In this document: piece by piece, positions 36,003-44,831 of the stretch
How positions within the stretch are numbered: the first letter of the stretch is position 1
How the letters are laid out: every line of letters starts with the position of its first letter
Assembly: GCA_965116765.1 (NCBI GenBank)
Contig: OZ220718.1
Span: 310,001 to 374,000 of the forward strand
Source of the DNA: JAJEEA01 sp965116765
Lineage (GTDB): Bacteria > Acidobacteriota > Vicinamibacteria > Vicinamibacterales > UBA8438
Direction: 5' to 3'
DNA: 64,000 bases
Made by a program: the position numbers and the translations under genes
The notes under the pieces: model-generated
The model's input: only the letters and a program-made list of their open reading frames with translations
What the model was told of the DNA's origin: nothing
Database searches by the model: none

Positions 36003-36339
36003 CTGAGCGCTCCTTTCAGGATGGCGAACGGGCCACTGTCGGTGCTCGGGCCGGATCGTGCGCTCGACTTCGCGACGAAGGCCGCACCCAGGCCAAGGCT
36101 CTTCGCGTCGTAGACCGCATCCGGCTCGAGCGCCTCGACTTCGAGCTCGTCGCCTCTCGAGGCCCCATTCTACCGCACCCTCATCGGGACGCCGCCGCGT
36201 CAGGGGAGCGTGCCACCGCCTGTCGACGGCCGGGCGTGATACGATGGCCGCGTTTCGTGTGGAATCGCGCGTCGCCACCGCGGTAGATCAGAGTCGACCG
36301 GCCTCTGCGCGTCGGGGCGACAATCGGGAGAGAGACCAG
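36003..36339. other. Divergent intergenic region, 337 bp
   Basis: It should hold the promoters of the lectin-like gene (leftward) and the TPR gene (rightward). Frames extending both genes upstream through it are Arg/Pro-rich and not credible. No clear promoter boxes are called. Confidence 0.4.
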
Positions 36340-37929
36340 ATGCGAACTGTCACCCTCGCCGTCGTGTGCGTCGCGTTGACCATGGCCGTAGCCGTCCCGG
36401 ACGGCGCCGCGCAAGCGACGTCCGGTGCCGCCCTGCCGTCGGATCTCGGGGTCATCGACTTTCCGACTTCCGGCCCCCCCGATGCCCAGGTCCATTTTCT
36501 CCGCGGCGCGGCGATGCTCCACAGCTTCGGCCTCGAGGATGCGGCCCTGGAGTTCCGTCAGGCCCAGGCCCTGGCTCCGGACTTCGCCATGGCCTACTGG
36601 GGCGAGGCGATGAGCTACAACCACCCCCTCCAGCGCTTCCAGGAGTGGGACCTGCCGCGGCAGGCGCTCGAGCGGCTGGGGCCGACCCGGGAGGCCCGGT
36701 TGGCCAAGGTCCCGACCGAGCGCGAGAAGGGATTCGTCCGCGCCGTGGACGCCCTGTTCTTCGGCGCAGGCGAGGAGACCGACCGCCGCGTCGCGTACGC
36801 GGACGAGATGGAGCGGCTTGCCGCCGCCTACCCCGACGATCACGAGGTGCAGGCGTTCTACGCGCTGGCGCTGTTGGCCACCGCGAGCGACTATGGCTAC
36901 GAGCCGTATCGCACGAACGTGAGAGCGGGCGCCATCGCGCTGCGGGTGTTCGACGAGAATCCGGATCATCCGGGCGCCGCGCATTACATCATTCACGCCT
37001 TCGACGACCCGATTCACGCGGCTATCGCGCTGCCGGCGGCCACGCGCTTCGCGGCCATCGCGTCCGGTGTCGTGCACGCGCTGCACATGCCGTCGCACAT
37101 CTTCATCCAGCTCGGGATGTGGGACGACGTCTCGTCGTCGAACGCCGCCTCGTATGCGGCGGCGATCGAGATGTTCGAGCGGCAGGACACCTACGAATCG
37201 GACACGCAACGGTACTTCAATGCCAGGAATCTGACGCATGCGCTCGACTGGGGCCAGTATGGCGACCTGCAGCGTGGTGACTACGCCAAGGCGTGGCAGG
37301 CGGTCGAGAACGGCGAGATGGTCATCGCCAATACCGAGGCGCCGATTGCCTTGCAGCGGGCAGCCGTCACCCGGCCGCGGTACGTGATCGAGACCGAGCA
37401 GTGGCAGGTCATCGAGGTGTCGCCGCATGCCGCGGCGGCGGGGCACCTGGCGAACGGCATCAGCGCCGTGCGGACCGGCGACCTGGCGGCGGGCGCCGCG
37501 GCGGCCGAGGCGCTGGCCGCGCTGGACGGTGCCGTCGCGGCGATCGCGCATCACGAGGTCACGGCGCTCCTGCACGCCGCGCGGGGCGACGCGCACGCCG
37601 CGGCGGCCTCGATGGACAAGGCGATCGAGCTGGCCGAGTCGAGGGGCGCGCCGCGCGGGGCGCCGACCCCGCTCAAGCCGGCGCACGAGCTGTATGGCGA
37701 GATCCTGCTCGAGCTGGATCGGCCGGCTGAAGCCGTCGAACAGTTCAAGCGCTCGCTGCGGCGCACGCCGAACCGTTCGCTCTCGCTCCGCGGGCTCGCC
37801 CGCGCCGCCGTGGCCGCCGGCGATCCGGACACCGCGCGCGCGCAGTACGCGCAGCTCGTGGCTCAGTGGCGCGGGGCGGAGGACGCGCCGACGGTCGAGG
37901 AAGCGAAGCAGTTCCTGAGGGACCACTAG
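36340..37929 (+). CDS. Exported TPR-repeat protein
   Basis: 529 residues. ATG 36340 follows a purine-rich GGGAGAGAGACC and begins a signal peptide ending PDGAAQ. The rest is alpha-helical with TPR-like repeats at the N-terminus (HFLRGAAMLHSFGLEDAALE, QALAPDFAMAYWGEAMSYNH) and C-terminus (ELYGEILLELDRPAEAVEQF, RTPNRSLSLRGLARAAVAAG). The middle has conserved-looking HYIIHAFDDPIHA and HALHMPSHIFIQLGMW segments with many His. Such proteins are common in Acidobacteria and Bacteroidetes and are annotated only as TPR proteins. Function unknown; metal binding by the His-rich region is speculation. Confidence 0.8.
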   Translation: MRTVTLAVVCVALTMAVAVPDGAAQATSGAALPSDLGVIDFPTSGPPDAQVHFLRGAAMLHSFGLEDAALEFRQAQALAPDFAMAYWGEAMSYNHPLQRFQEWDLPRQALERLGPTREARLAKVPTEREKGFVRAVDALFFGAGEETDRRVAYADEMERLAAAYPDDHEVQAFYALALLATASDYGYEPYRTNVRAGAIALRVFDENPDHPGAAHYIIHAFDDPIHAAIALPAATRFAAIASGVVHALHMPSHIFIQLGMWDDVSSSNAASYAAAIEMFERQDTYESDTQRYFNARNLTHALDWGQYGDLQRGDYAKAWQAVENGEMVIANTEAPIALQRAAVTRPRYVIETEQWQVIEVSPHAAAAGHLANGISAVRTGDLAAGAAAAEALAALDGAVAAIAHHEVTALLHAARGDAHAAAASMDKAIELAESRGAPRGAPTPLKPAHELYGEILLELDRPAEAVEQFKRSLRRTPNRSLSLRGLARAAVAAGDPDTARAQYAQLVAQWRGAEDAPTVEEAKQFLRDH

Positions 37930-37980
37930 CGACCACACGATCGCCAGCGCTTCGGCGGTCGGCTGGCGGACGCTTGAGAC

Positions 37981-38289
37981 TCAGCCTCGGCGCCGGGTGA
38001 TTCCCACGGCCGCGCCGAACAGACGGAGGAGTTGAACGACGGTGTAAGGAGTCAGAATGAGGCCCCAAACACCCGGTCGCCGGTCCACGAGCAGGTCTCT
38101 CAAGAGCAGCCCCATCAGGTGGATCGGCCCCCCTTCATGGGGCGAGTAGAACAAGAAAGCCAGTACCGGCAGGAGAACAATCCAGCCCCCGACCAGAACG
38201 ACGAGCAGCAGGCACTCGCGGATGAGGGTCTTTGTATTCGTTACAGGGGCGTTCGTCACGGGCAACGGTGAGGACTCAAGTCCACTCAT
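37981..38289 (-). CDS. Small membrane protein, hypothetical
   Basis: 102 residues from ATG 38289 (a GTG at 38364 would give 127). Two hydrophobic helices are visible: ECLLLVVLVGGWIVLLPVLA and a second around GLILTPYTVVQLLRLFGAAV. The end is basic (ITRRRG). No ribosome site is obvious and no family is recognised. It is convergent with the TPR gene. Confidence 0.45.
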   Translation of the reverse strand: MSGLESSPLPVTNAPVTNTKTLIRECLLLVVLVGGWIVLLPVLAFLFYSPHEGGPIHLMGLLLRDLLVDRRPGVWGLILTPYTVVQLLRLFGAAVGITRRRG

Positions 38290-38764
38290 CGAGTTCTTGA
38301 AGCAACCGCGAGGACCAGTGGGTCCTTCGGATCCGAGCTCTGCGACAGACACGACACTCTGCACGGCAATGACGCCGACCTTCTCGGGGTCCCGCTCCCC
38401 GGCAGGGCAGATGTTCCAGGTCGTGATGGTCTGGCTCTGTGTAGGGTACTCGATCGGTCGACGACGACGAGCGACGGCCGCTCCGGGGGAGGAGCGCCGC
38501 CGGTTCCTGACACTCCCCGCGGGTCGCTCGGGGCGGCTGCGGCACCAGCGTGGTGTCGCTCGTCACCCGTACGGATTCCACGTCGGTGCGCCGGCCCGGA
38601 GCGCCGCTTCCAGCCGGCGGCGGATGTCCTCGGGCCCAAGCGTCGATGCGCCGCCCTCCCGGTACATGCGCGGGGGTGATATGCGCGGACCTCGCCGAGG
38701 CTGTCTCGCGCCGGAACGACGAGGCGGGGCGCGACGTGCGTGGGGCGGGCGTGCGTCAGGATCA
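38290..38764. other. Region without a supported gene, about 475 bp
   Basis: Overlapping frames on both strands are Arg/Ala/Gly-rich and look like non-coding GC-rich sequence. No RNA gene or repeat is seen. Confidence 0.4.
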
Positions 38765-38905
38765 GGCCGCCGCCCAAGGATCGACGACCTCGATGTCGAC
38801 GTCTTCGAAGTCCCGAACATTGCGCGTCGCAACCGCCATGCGCGGCAGTGGCGATTGCCGCAATCTGACAGTCGGCGGGCGCGCTCTCCGCCGGATTGCG
38901 CCAGC
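38765..38905 (-). pseudogene. VapC-like PIN-domain toxin, C-terminal relic
   Basis: The minus strand encodes ADCQIAAIATAAHG in one frame and then, after a frame change at about 38835, MAVATRNVRDFEDVDIEVV, DPWAAA-stop in another. Together these match the conserved C-terminus of VapC PIN toxins, which contains the last acidic catalytic residues. The N-terminal two thirds and a partner VapB are absent. Confidence 0.75.
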
Positions 38906-38932
38906 ATAGCCAATCGGCTATGACAGGGAGGG

Positions 38933-39259
38933 ATGGTCCTCCGCAATCTCGTCCGGGAGGCACGCAAGCGGGCCGGGCTCACCCAGGCCGACCTGGGCCG
39001 CCGGGCCGGGGTTCCGCAGTCGACCGTCGCCCGCATCGAGTCGGGCGCTCGCACGCCGTCCACCGACCTCGTCGAACGGCTGGTCCGGGCGGCCGGTTTC
39101 GAGATCCGCGTCAGTCTCGGTCATCCCGACCCGGGGACGAGCAGCCTGTTCCCCCGCGCCCTCCGTCGAACGCCCGCCGAACGTCTTGCCGACGCCGCCC
39201 GCGCCGCCCGGTTCGTTTTGGGCGCCCGCCGCCAGTTGCGCGAGCGAAGCCATGACTGA
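38933..39259 (+). CDS. XRE-family helix-turn-helix regulator, likely antitoxin-side partner
   Basis: 108 residues. A helix-turn-helix fills residues ~5-58 (AGLTQADLGRRAGVPQSTVA, RIESGARTPS). A basic C-terminal helix follows (RTPAERLADAARAARFV). The stop overlaps the start of the next gene by eight bases (ATGACTGA), implying coupling. HTH genes placed this way before a nucleotidyltransferase-like gene are typical of AbiE/MNT-type toxin-antitoxin loci; I infer autoregulation. It sits directly beside a VapC relic. Confidence 0.8.
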   Translation: MVLRNLVREARKRAGLTQADLGRRAGVPQSTVARIESGARTPSTDLVERLVRAAGFEIRVSLGHPDPGTSSLFPRALRRTPAERLADAARAARFVLGARRQLRERSHD

Positions 39260-39659
39260 ATCGCTGTTCGACCCCGCTGCGATGCTCGCCGTACTGGGCG
39301 AGGCCGACGTGCGTTTCATCCTCATCGGCGGTATGGCGGCCGTTCTGCACGCTCCGCACGGCCTGCCTTTCGATTGCTCGGCCCAGTTCCTCCGTAATCT
39401 CGGCCCCGACGCCATCCTGAACCTGACGACGCGCGCTGGCGCCCTGGACGTCTCGTTTTCGCCCGCCGGCACCGGCGGCTACCACGACCTCAAACGGGAT
39501 GCCGTCCCGCTGGTGGCCACCGAAGGCGTCTCCGTTCTCGTCGCGTCCCTGGCCGACGTGATTCGGTCGAAGACCGCCGCCGACCGCGAGAAGGACCGGC
39601 GCGCGCTGCCTCGACTGCATGAGCTGCTCGAACGGACATCGGGAAGCCGCCAGGACTGA
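39252..39659 (+). CDS. Nucleotidyltransferase-like protein with the catalytic segment missing
   Basis: 135 residues. The N-terminal FILIGGMAAVLH matches the glycine motif of minimal nucleotidyltransferases of toxin-antitoxin loci, and the end (VASLADVIRSKTAADREKDR, RALPRLHELL) matches their C-terminus. Between HAPH and GLPFDCSAQFLRN the usual segment with the DxD metal-binding pair (about 40 residues) is absent, with no frame break. The protein is therefore an in-frame internal deletion and is predicted to lack transfer activity. Start chosen by overlap with the XRE gene. Confidence 0.7.
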   Translation: MTESLFDPAAMLAVLGEADVRFILIGGMAAVLHAPHGLPFDCSAQFLRNLGPDAILNLTTRAGALDVSFSPAGTGGYHDLKRDAVPLVATEGVSVLVASLADVIRSKTAADREKDRRALPRLHELLERTSGSRQD

Positions 39660-39820
39660 AGGCGACCTGGAGACGATTCTCAAAGGCAGTCCCCGAACGC
39701 CGACGTGAAGGCGGCATCCACGGAGTGCTCAGACAGATGGTCGCGCAACGGCGCCGGCGTGGAAACCCGGCGCGCTCGGCTGCTCGACGCGTCTCCGCCG
39801 CTAGGCGTCGTGGATCCTGT

Positions 39821-39896
39821 TGGAGCCGGCGAGCGGACTCGAACCGCTGACCTGCTGATTACGAATCAGCTGCTCTACCAACTGAGCTACGCCGGC
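39821..39896 (-). tRNA. tRNA-Thr (anticodon CGT)
   Basis: Read on the minus strand, GCCGGCG pairs with CGCCGGC as the acceptor stem. The D arm is GCTCAGTTGGTAGAGC, the anticodon arm is GCTGA-TTCGTAA-TCAGC with CGT, the T arm contains GGTTCGAGTCC, and CCA is encoded. All arms pair normally. The gene is 76 nt with CCA. Confidence 0.97.
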
Positions 39897-40368
39897 AACC
39901 CTTTAGAATCAGTGACTTATGAGGATGTCGCGAAGTACTGCCAGCCGGTACGGCAGCCAAACGGGCTGCGGGGGCCGGCACAGCGGGCGCTGAGGCGGCC
40001 GGGGCATGTGTGGCCGTGTTCCGAACCTCGTCGTCACGATTCCCCCATTGTACTCCGTTGGCGCCGCCGGGCGCGACCCCGCGGGGTCCCGGCTCATGCC
40101 CCGGCCGCAGCACGCAGGCGGCGGATGTCGTCGGGCTGCTTGGGGAGCGTCGGAGCGGCGTAGATCGGCGTAGTCGGCGGGTCCGTGTGGCCGCACCTGG
40201 ACGTCGGGGGGGAGGGGGGCGGCCCCGGTGTCGGTTGGCCGAGCGGTCGAAGCGGTCGTGTCGGCGGGCGGCGACTTCGCGAGGGCGACATCGAGCGCGG
40301 GGCCCGCGACCTATAATCACGGACCAGACGGGCGGCCCGGCGAGGTTGCCCGAAAGGGAGACGCGTCG
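39897..40368. other. Intergenic region, about 470 bp
   Basis: Nothing beyond the tRNA upstream sequence and the dehydrogenase leader is supported. Frames here are Arg/Pro-rich on both strands. Confidence 0.5.
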
Positions 40369-42633
40369 ATGCCGAGACGGACACGCGCGGAACATGGTGG
40401 CGGATGCAGGGACGGTCGGGCGTCGCGGAGGACACGACCACTCGCCGGCGTCGCGAGCCTGGCCACCGTGGGGCTGGCCCTCGGCATCGCCGCACCGGCC
40501 GGGGCCCAGCCCGCGGAGGGCGGTGCGTTTCTCGACGCTCAGGCCGCGAGCGGACGGACGGCCTACGACGGCTCCTGCGCCTCCTGCCACGGAACGACGC
40601 TGCGGGGCGGGCTGCACGGGCCGGAACTGACCGGTCCGGGCTTCCTGAGCAACTGGGGCTCGCAGACCGCGGCGGCGCTGTACGAGTACGTGCGGGCCGA
40701 GATGCCCCCGGGGCTCGGCGAATCGCTCCCGAGCGGAACCTACCTGAGCATCGTCGCCTACCTGCTGCAGGTGAACGGCCATGCGGCGGGACCGCGGGCG
40801 CTCACCGCCGACGCCACGGCCATCGTCGGTGAGCCCGGCGCCGCTCCGGCAGGGGGCGCCTCCGCCACCGCGGATGCATCCGACGCGGCGTTGGCCGAGT
40901 CCGACGCGGCGTTGGCGGAGTCCGGCGCGGCGTCGGCGGACGAGCCCCGCGACGTGGACGCGGTGCCGGGGCTGCGGGCGTTCGTCAACCGCGAGGTCTC
41001 CGGCTTGACGCCGGTCACCGACGAGCTGCTCCGGAATCCGCCGGCGGAGGACTGGCTGACCTGGCGGCGCACCCGGGACAACCACGGCCACACGCCGCTG
41101 GACCAGATAGGGCCCGGCAACGTGGCCGGCCTGCGCCTGGCCTGGGCGCTGGCGATGCCCGAGGGCACCAACCAGACCGCGCCGCTCGTCCACGACGGCG
41201 TGATGTTCCTGGCGAGCCCCGGCAACGTCGTCCAGGCCCTCGACGCGGCCACCGGCGAGCTGATCTGGGAGCACCGGCACCGGTATCCCGACGACGCGGA
41301 GAGCCGGCGCGCGACCCGCAGCATCGCCCTCTACCGGGACAAGGTCTACCTGGCCACCTACGACGCGGCCATCGTCGCCCTCGACGCGCGGACGGGCGAG
41401 CCGGTCTGGCGGACCACGCGGGCCGACTACCGGAAGGGCTTCGCCCAGACGGGCGGGCCGAGCATCGCGAACGGCGTCGTCGTCAGCGGCATCAACGGCT
41501 GCGAGCGCTTCGAGGACGAAGGCTGCTTCATCACCGGCCACGACCCCGACACCGGCGACGAGCTCTGGCGCACGTCGACCATCGCCCAGCCCGGCGACGT
41601 CAACAGCGGGACCTGGGGCGACATCCCGCCGCACCTGCGCGGCGGCGGCGACACCTGGATTCCGGGCGCCTACGATGCGGACCTCGACCTCTTCTTCATC
41701 GGCACCGCGCAGGCCAAGCCGTGGGTGGCCGCGAGCCGCGGGATGTCGACCTACAACGACGCCCTCTACACCAACTCGACGCTCGCCCTGAACCCGCGCA
41801 CGGGGCAGGTCGCCTGGTACTTCCAGCACGTGCCGGGCGAGACGCTCGACCTCGACGTCGTCTTCGAGCGGGTGCTGGTCGACGTCGACGATCACGAGTG
41901 GCTGTTCACGGCCGGCAAGGACGCCATCCTCTGGAAGCTCGACCGGCGCACGGGGGCCTTCGTCGACCTGGCCGAGATGCTGCACCAGGACATCTTCGAG
42001 TCGATCGACATGGAGACCGGCCGCGTGAGCTACCGGCAGGACATCCGCGACGCCGGCGTCGACGACGCGGTCGATGCCTGCCCCAGCCTGTACGGCGGCC
42101 ACAACTGGCAGGCGTCGGGCTACAGCCCCGAGGCGAAGGTGATCATCTATCCGCTGCACCAGGTGTGCATGACGCTGACCGGCCGCCACGTCGAGCTGGT
42201 GGAGGGGGGCGGAGGCCTCGGGGTCTCGGCCATCGAGCTCCGCGAGATGCCGGGCACGAACGGCATGCTCGGCCGCCTCGCGGCGTACGACGTGCGGACG
42301 ATGGAGGAGGTGTGGAGTCGCGAGCAGCGCGCCATCTTCCTGACGTCGGTCCTGACGACGGCCACCGGGCTGGCCTTCGTGGGCGACGTCGACCGCTACT
42401 TCCGGGCGCTCGACGTCTACACCGGCGAGGTCCTCTGGGAGACGCGACTCGGTCAGTCCGGTCACGGGTTCCCGATCTCGTACGCCGCGGGCGGCAGGCA
42501 GTACGTCGCGGTCCCGACCGGCGTCGGCATCTTCCGCGGCCTGAGCGGGGTGCTCAGCCCCGACATCTACCAACCCCCGTCCGGGAACGGGCTCTACGTC
42601 TTCGCCCTCCCGGAACGGGAGTCGACGCGGTAG
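40369..42633 (+). CDS. PQQ-dependent dehydrogenase with N-terminal c-type cytochrome
   Basis: 754 residues. ATG 40369 lies after AAAGGGAG and opens a signal peptide ending PAGAQ. A haem c site CASCH (70-74) lies in a cytochrome domain (~55-140). An Ala/Ser/Asp linker (~165-195) joins it to an eight-bladed quinoprotein propeller with tryptophan-docking repeats (GELIWEHRHRYPDD, TGEPVWRTTRADYR, TGDELWRTSTIAQP, TGQVAWYFQHVPGE, GHNWQASGYSPE). Such periplasmic enzymes oxidise alcohols or sugars and pass electrons to the attached haem. In most relatives the cytochrome is C-terminal, so the N-terminal placement is notable. The substrate is not predictable. Confidence 0.9.
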   Translation: MPRRTRAEHGGGCRDGRASRRTRPLAGVASLATVGLALGIAAPAGAQPAEGGAFLDAQAASGRTAYDGSCASCHGTTLRGGLHGPELTGPGFLSNWGSQTAAALYEYVRAEMPPGLGESLPSGTYLSIVAYLLQVNGHAAGPRALTADATAIVGEPGAAPAGGASATADASDAALAESDAALAESGAASADEPRDVDAVPGLRAFVNREVSGLTPVTDELLRNPPAEDWLTWRRTRDNHGHTPLDQIGPGNVAGLRLAWALAMPEGTNQTAPLVHDGVMFLASPGNVVQALDAATGELIWEHRHRYPDDAESRRATRSIALYRDKVYLATYDAAIVALDARTGEPVWRTTRADYRKGFAQTGGPSIANGVVVSGINGCERFEDEGCFITGHDPDTGDELWRTSTIAQPGDVNSGTWGDIPPHLRGGGDTWIPGAYDADLDLFFIGTAQAKPWVAASRGMSTYNDALYTNSTLALNPRTGQVAWYFQHVPGETLDLDVVFERVLVDVDDHEWLFTAGKDAILWKLDRRTGAFVDLAEMLHQDIFESIDMETGRVSYRQDIRDAGVDDAVDACPSLYGGHNWQASGYSPEAKVIIYPLHQVCMTLTGRHVELVEGGGGLGVSAIELREMPGTNGMLGRLAAYDVRTMEEVWSREQRAIFLTSVLTTATGLAFVGDVDRYFRALDVYTGEVLWETRLGQSGHGFPISYAAGGRQYVAVPTGVGIFRGLSGVLSPDIYQPPSGNGLYVFALPERESTR

Positions 42634-42799
42634 AGCGGCGCGCCGACAAGGCGCTGCTCTTCGGGTCGAAGGCCCGCGGCGACGCGTTCCACGAAGCGGT
42701 GGAAGGCGAGGGGCTCACGCTCCCATGATCGCCCTCGTCGGCGGGCGGCGCGGGCCGGCGCGACGGGGCACGCCGGCTCGTCAGGGGCGGCGGCCCGGC

Positions 42800-43207
42800 T
42801 CACCGCGAGGGGCCCGGCAGCGCCTCGCGGTGGCACTGCACGCAGGTCTCGACGATGGTCATGTACGCGGAGGCGACCTCGGGGAGGTCGCCCGACGCGG
42901 CGGCCGCCGCGAGGTCGCGGGCGGCCTCCTCGAACTGGTCGGCGTTGGTGAAGTACGCGGGCGTCGGCGCCGTCATCCAGGCGGCGGTCTCGCTGATGCG
43001 GACCAGCTCGGCCGCATCGCGCTCGACGGCCGGCAGCCGGCCGAGCACGACGGACCCGAAGAGCTGTTGCGCCCGCTCGAGCTTCTGTCGCATGAGGACG
43101 CGGAGGTCGGTCTGCGCCGTGGCGGGCGAGGCTGCGGGGGCGAGCAGGGCGAGCACGGCCGCGGCGGCGGCGATTCGGGAGCAGGGTCGCGTTCTTCCGT
43201 GAGTCAT
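42800..43207 (-). CDS. Exported small c-type cytochrome (cytochrome c'-like)
   Basis: 135 residues. GAGGAGAACGG precedes ATG 43207. The signal peptide (AAAAAVLALLAPAASPATAQ) is followed by a helical domain and a haem c site CVQCH close to the C-terminus, the arrangement of four-helix cytochromes c' and c-556. A periplasmic electron carrier is inferred. It is convergent with the PQQ dehydrogenase and could accept its electrons. Confidence 0.8.
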   Translation of the reverse strand: MTHGRTRPCSRIAAAAAVLALLAPAASPATAQTDLRVLMRQKLERAQQLFGSVVLGRLPAVERDAAELVRISETAAWMTAPTPAYFTNADQFEEAARDLAAAAASGDLPEVASAYMTIVETCVQCHREALPGPSR

Positions 43208-43221
43208 CCGTTCTCCTCTTC

Positions 43222-43248
43222 GGGGCCTCGCGGTCGAGGCGAGGCCCC
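43222..43248 (-). terminator. 10-bp-stem hairpin between the ATP-grasp and cytochrome genes
   Basis: GGGGCCTCGC (43222-43231) pairs with GCGAGGCCCC (43239-43248) around a 7-base loop. It lies six bases after the minus-strand ATP-grasp stop and just before the ribosome site of the cytochrome gene, so it could end one transcript or control the other. There is no T-run. Confidence 0.5.
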
Positions 43249-43253
43249 CGGGA

Positions 43254-44831
43254 TCAAGCCGGGAGCCTCGGCGGCTTTCGGTGACGGGCGCGCCCGCGCC
43301 GGGCCCGGCCGCTGCCTTCGCGATCGAGGATCTCGACGGTCCGATCGTACAACCGGCGGGCCCGCTTGCGGTCCGCGCCGATGCACACCATGCCGAGCTT
43401 GCCGTGCTCCTGCAGCGCCCCGATCAGGTGGAAGACCACGCCCTCCTCGCTCGATCCCCGGAAGTGCAGCTCCTGCTCGATCGCGATCGCGACGAGGTCG
43501 TCGGGGCTCAGGCCCTCGTAGCGGCTCTCGTGCAGGTTGTCGGTGGCCACGTAGTAGCGCGGCTCGCCGGTCGGCGTCCGATACAGGGCAGTGTCGCGTT
43601 CCCGATCGTAGACGCCGTCGATGAGGAAGTCGAGCATGAGGAACGGGTGCGTGGTGCCGCCCTTCCGCAGGTTGATCTCGATGGCGTAGGGCTGCCAGCG
43701 CCCCTTCTCGCGCACGACGACGAAGTCGACCCCGAAGCGGCCGAGCGCCCCGCGGTCGCGGAGCACGTCGGCCACCCGCTCGCCGGCCCGCTGCAGCCTG
43801 GTGCGGTAGCGGCGGTCGGCCGGGAACTCGCACCCGACGAACACCTGGCCGGATCGGCCGCCGAGCAGCTGCTCGTGGGTCGAGACGACCTCGACCACCC
43901 GCCGGGGGTCGACGCGGCACTGCACCGACGGCGACCGCACCTCGTCGCCGGTGACGAACGCCTCGACGATGCCGCCCATCTGCCCGAGCTTGCCGGCGTA
44001 GCGGTCCCAGGTCTCGGCGGCCGCCTCGAACTCGAGGCGGGTCGGGAGGCGGCGGGCGATGCGCGCCTCCGAGCCGGTCCCCGCGTCGCTCGGGCGGAAC
44101 CGGAATCGCGCGTTGCCCTCGCCCGAGAACCCCTCGTTCAGCTTGACGACGGCGGCGTCGAGCGACGGGCGGCGGCGCTTGAGGGCGGCCAGCGCCGCGG
44201 CCACGTCCCGGCCGTCCCGGAGAGCCTCGAACCCGTCGGGTACGGCGACCCCGGCCTCCTTGAAGAGGCGGCGCCCGCCGGTCTTCGAGCCGAGGTCGTT
44301 GAGCACGGGGTCGCAGCCGTAGAGGGGGATGCCGAGCCTGACCGACAGCGTCCGCTCGAGCGCCGTGACGTTGAAGCAGACGAGGTGGGCGAGGGCGGGG
44401 TCGCCGAGGGCGGCCCGCAGCCGCCGGAGCACGGACCGGCTGGCGAGGATCTGGGCGGTCAGCGGCGTGGGCGAGGGGTCGCCGCACGCGACGAGGGTCA
44501 GGCGCTGCCGCGCGTGGCTGTGCGGCACCCCCGCCAGCAGGTGCAGGTAGTAGTCGACGATGGTCGGGTGTATCGGGACGCTCGACGCGTACACGACGCG
44601 CGTGTACGGCATGCGCAGCAGCATGAGCAGGCAGAGCAGGCGTTCCTCGTAGTGCGCGATCCCGCGGACCTTGGCGAGGGTGTCGGCGTCGAGGCTGAGG
44701 CTGGGCACGACGACGACGGTCCTCGGGGCGAGGCGGTCGGCGAAGACCCGCCGGTACAGCGGCTCCAGCCGCTGCTGCAGCTCGGCGAACCGGCGGCGCT
44801 CGCTGTCGGACCCGGGCTGCGGATGGCGCAT
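43254..44831 (-). CDS. PGM1-like ATP-grasp ligase
   Basis: 525 residues. The N-terminal ~180 residues form a pre-ATP-grasp domain (RTVVVVPSLSLD, YERLL-like EERLLCLLMLLRM). The ATP-grasp domain has AAVVKLNEGFSGEGN (~227-240, nucleotide-binding lysine) and AIEINLRKGGTTHPF (383-397, metal-binding Glu and Asn). The C-terminal domain (~425-505) resembles the PGM1 C-terminal extension. PGM1 is the peptide ligase of pheganomycin synthesis that joins peptides to an amino-acid starter. The product here is unknown and no biosynthetic neighbours are present. A stand-alone amide- or peptide-bond ligase is inferred. Confidence 0.8.
   Translation of the reverse strand: MRHPQPGSDSERRRFAELQQRLEPLYRRVFADRLAPRTVVVVPSLSLDADTLAKVRGIAHYEERLLCLLMLLRMPYTRVVYASSVPIHPTIVDYYLHLLAGVPHSHARQRLTLVACGDPSPTPLTAQILASRSVLRRLRAALGDPALAHLVCFNVTALERTLSVRLGIPLYGCDPVLNDLGSKTGGRRLFKEAGVAVPDGFEALRDGRDVAAALAALKRRRPSLDAAVVKLNEGFSGEGNARFRFRPSDAGTGSEARIARRLPTRLEFEAAAETWDRYAGKLGQMGGIVEAFVTGDEVRSPSVQCRVDPRRVVEVVSTHEQLLGGRSGQVFVGCEFPADRRYRTRLQRAGERVADVLRDRGALGRFGVDFVVVREKGRWQPYAIEINLRKGGTTHPFLMLDFLIDGVYDRERDTALYRTPTGEPRYYVATDNLHESRYEGLSPDDLVAIAIEQELHFRGSSEEGVVFHLIGALQEHGKLGMVCIGADRKRARRLYDRTVEILDREGSGRARRGRARHRKPPRLPA

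Noticed and set aside
31178..40000. A prophage or integrative element bounded by the integrases and tRNA-Thr
   Set aside because: No phage structural, replication or conjugation gene and no repeat of the tRNA 3' end was seen near the integrases.
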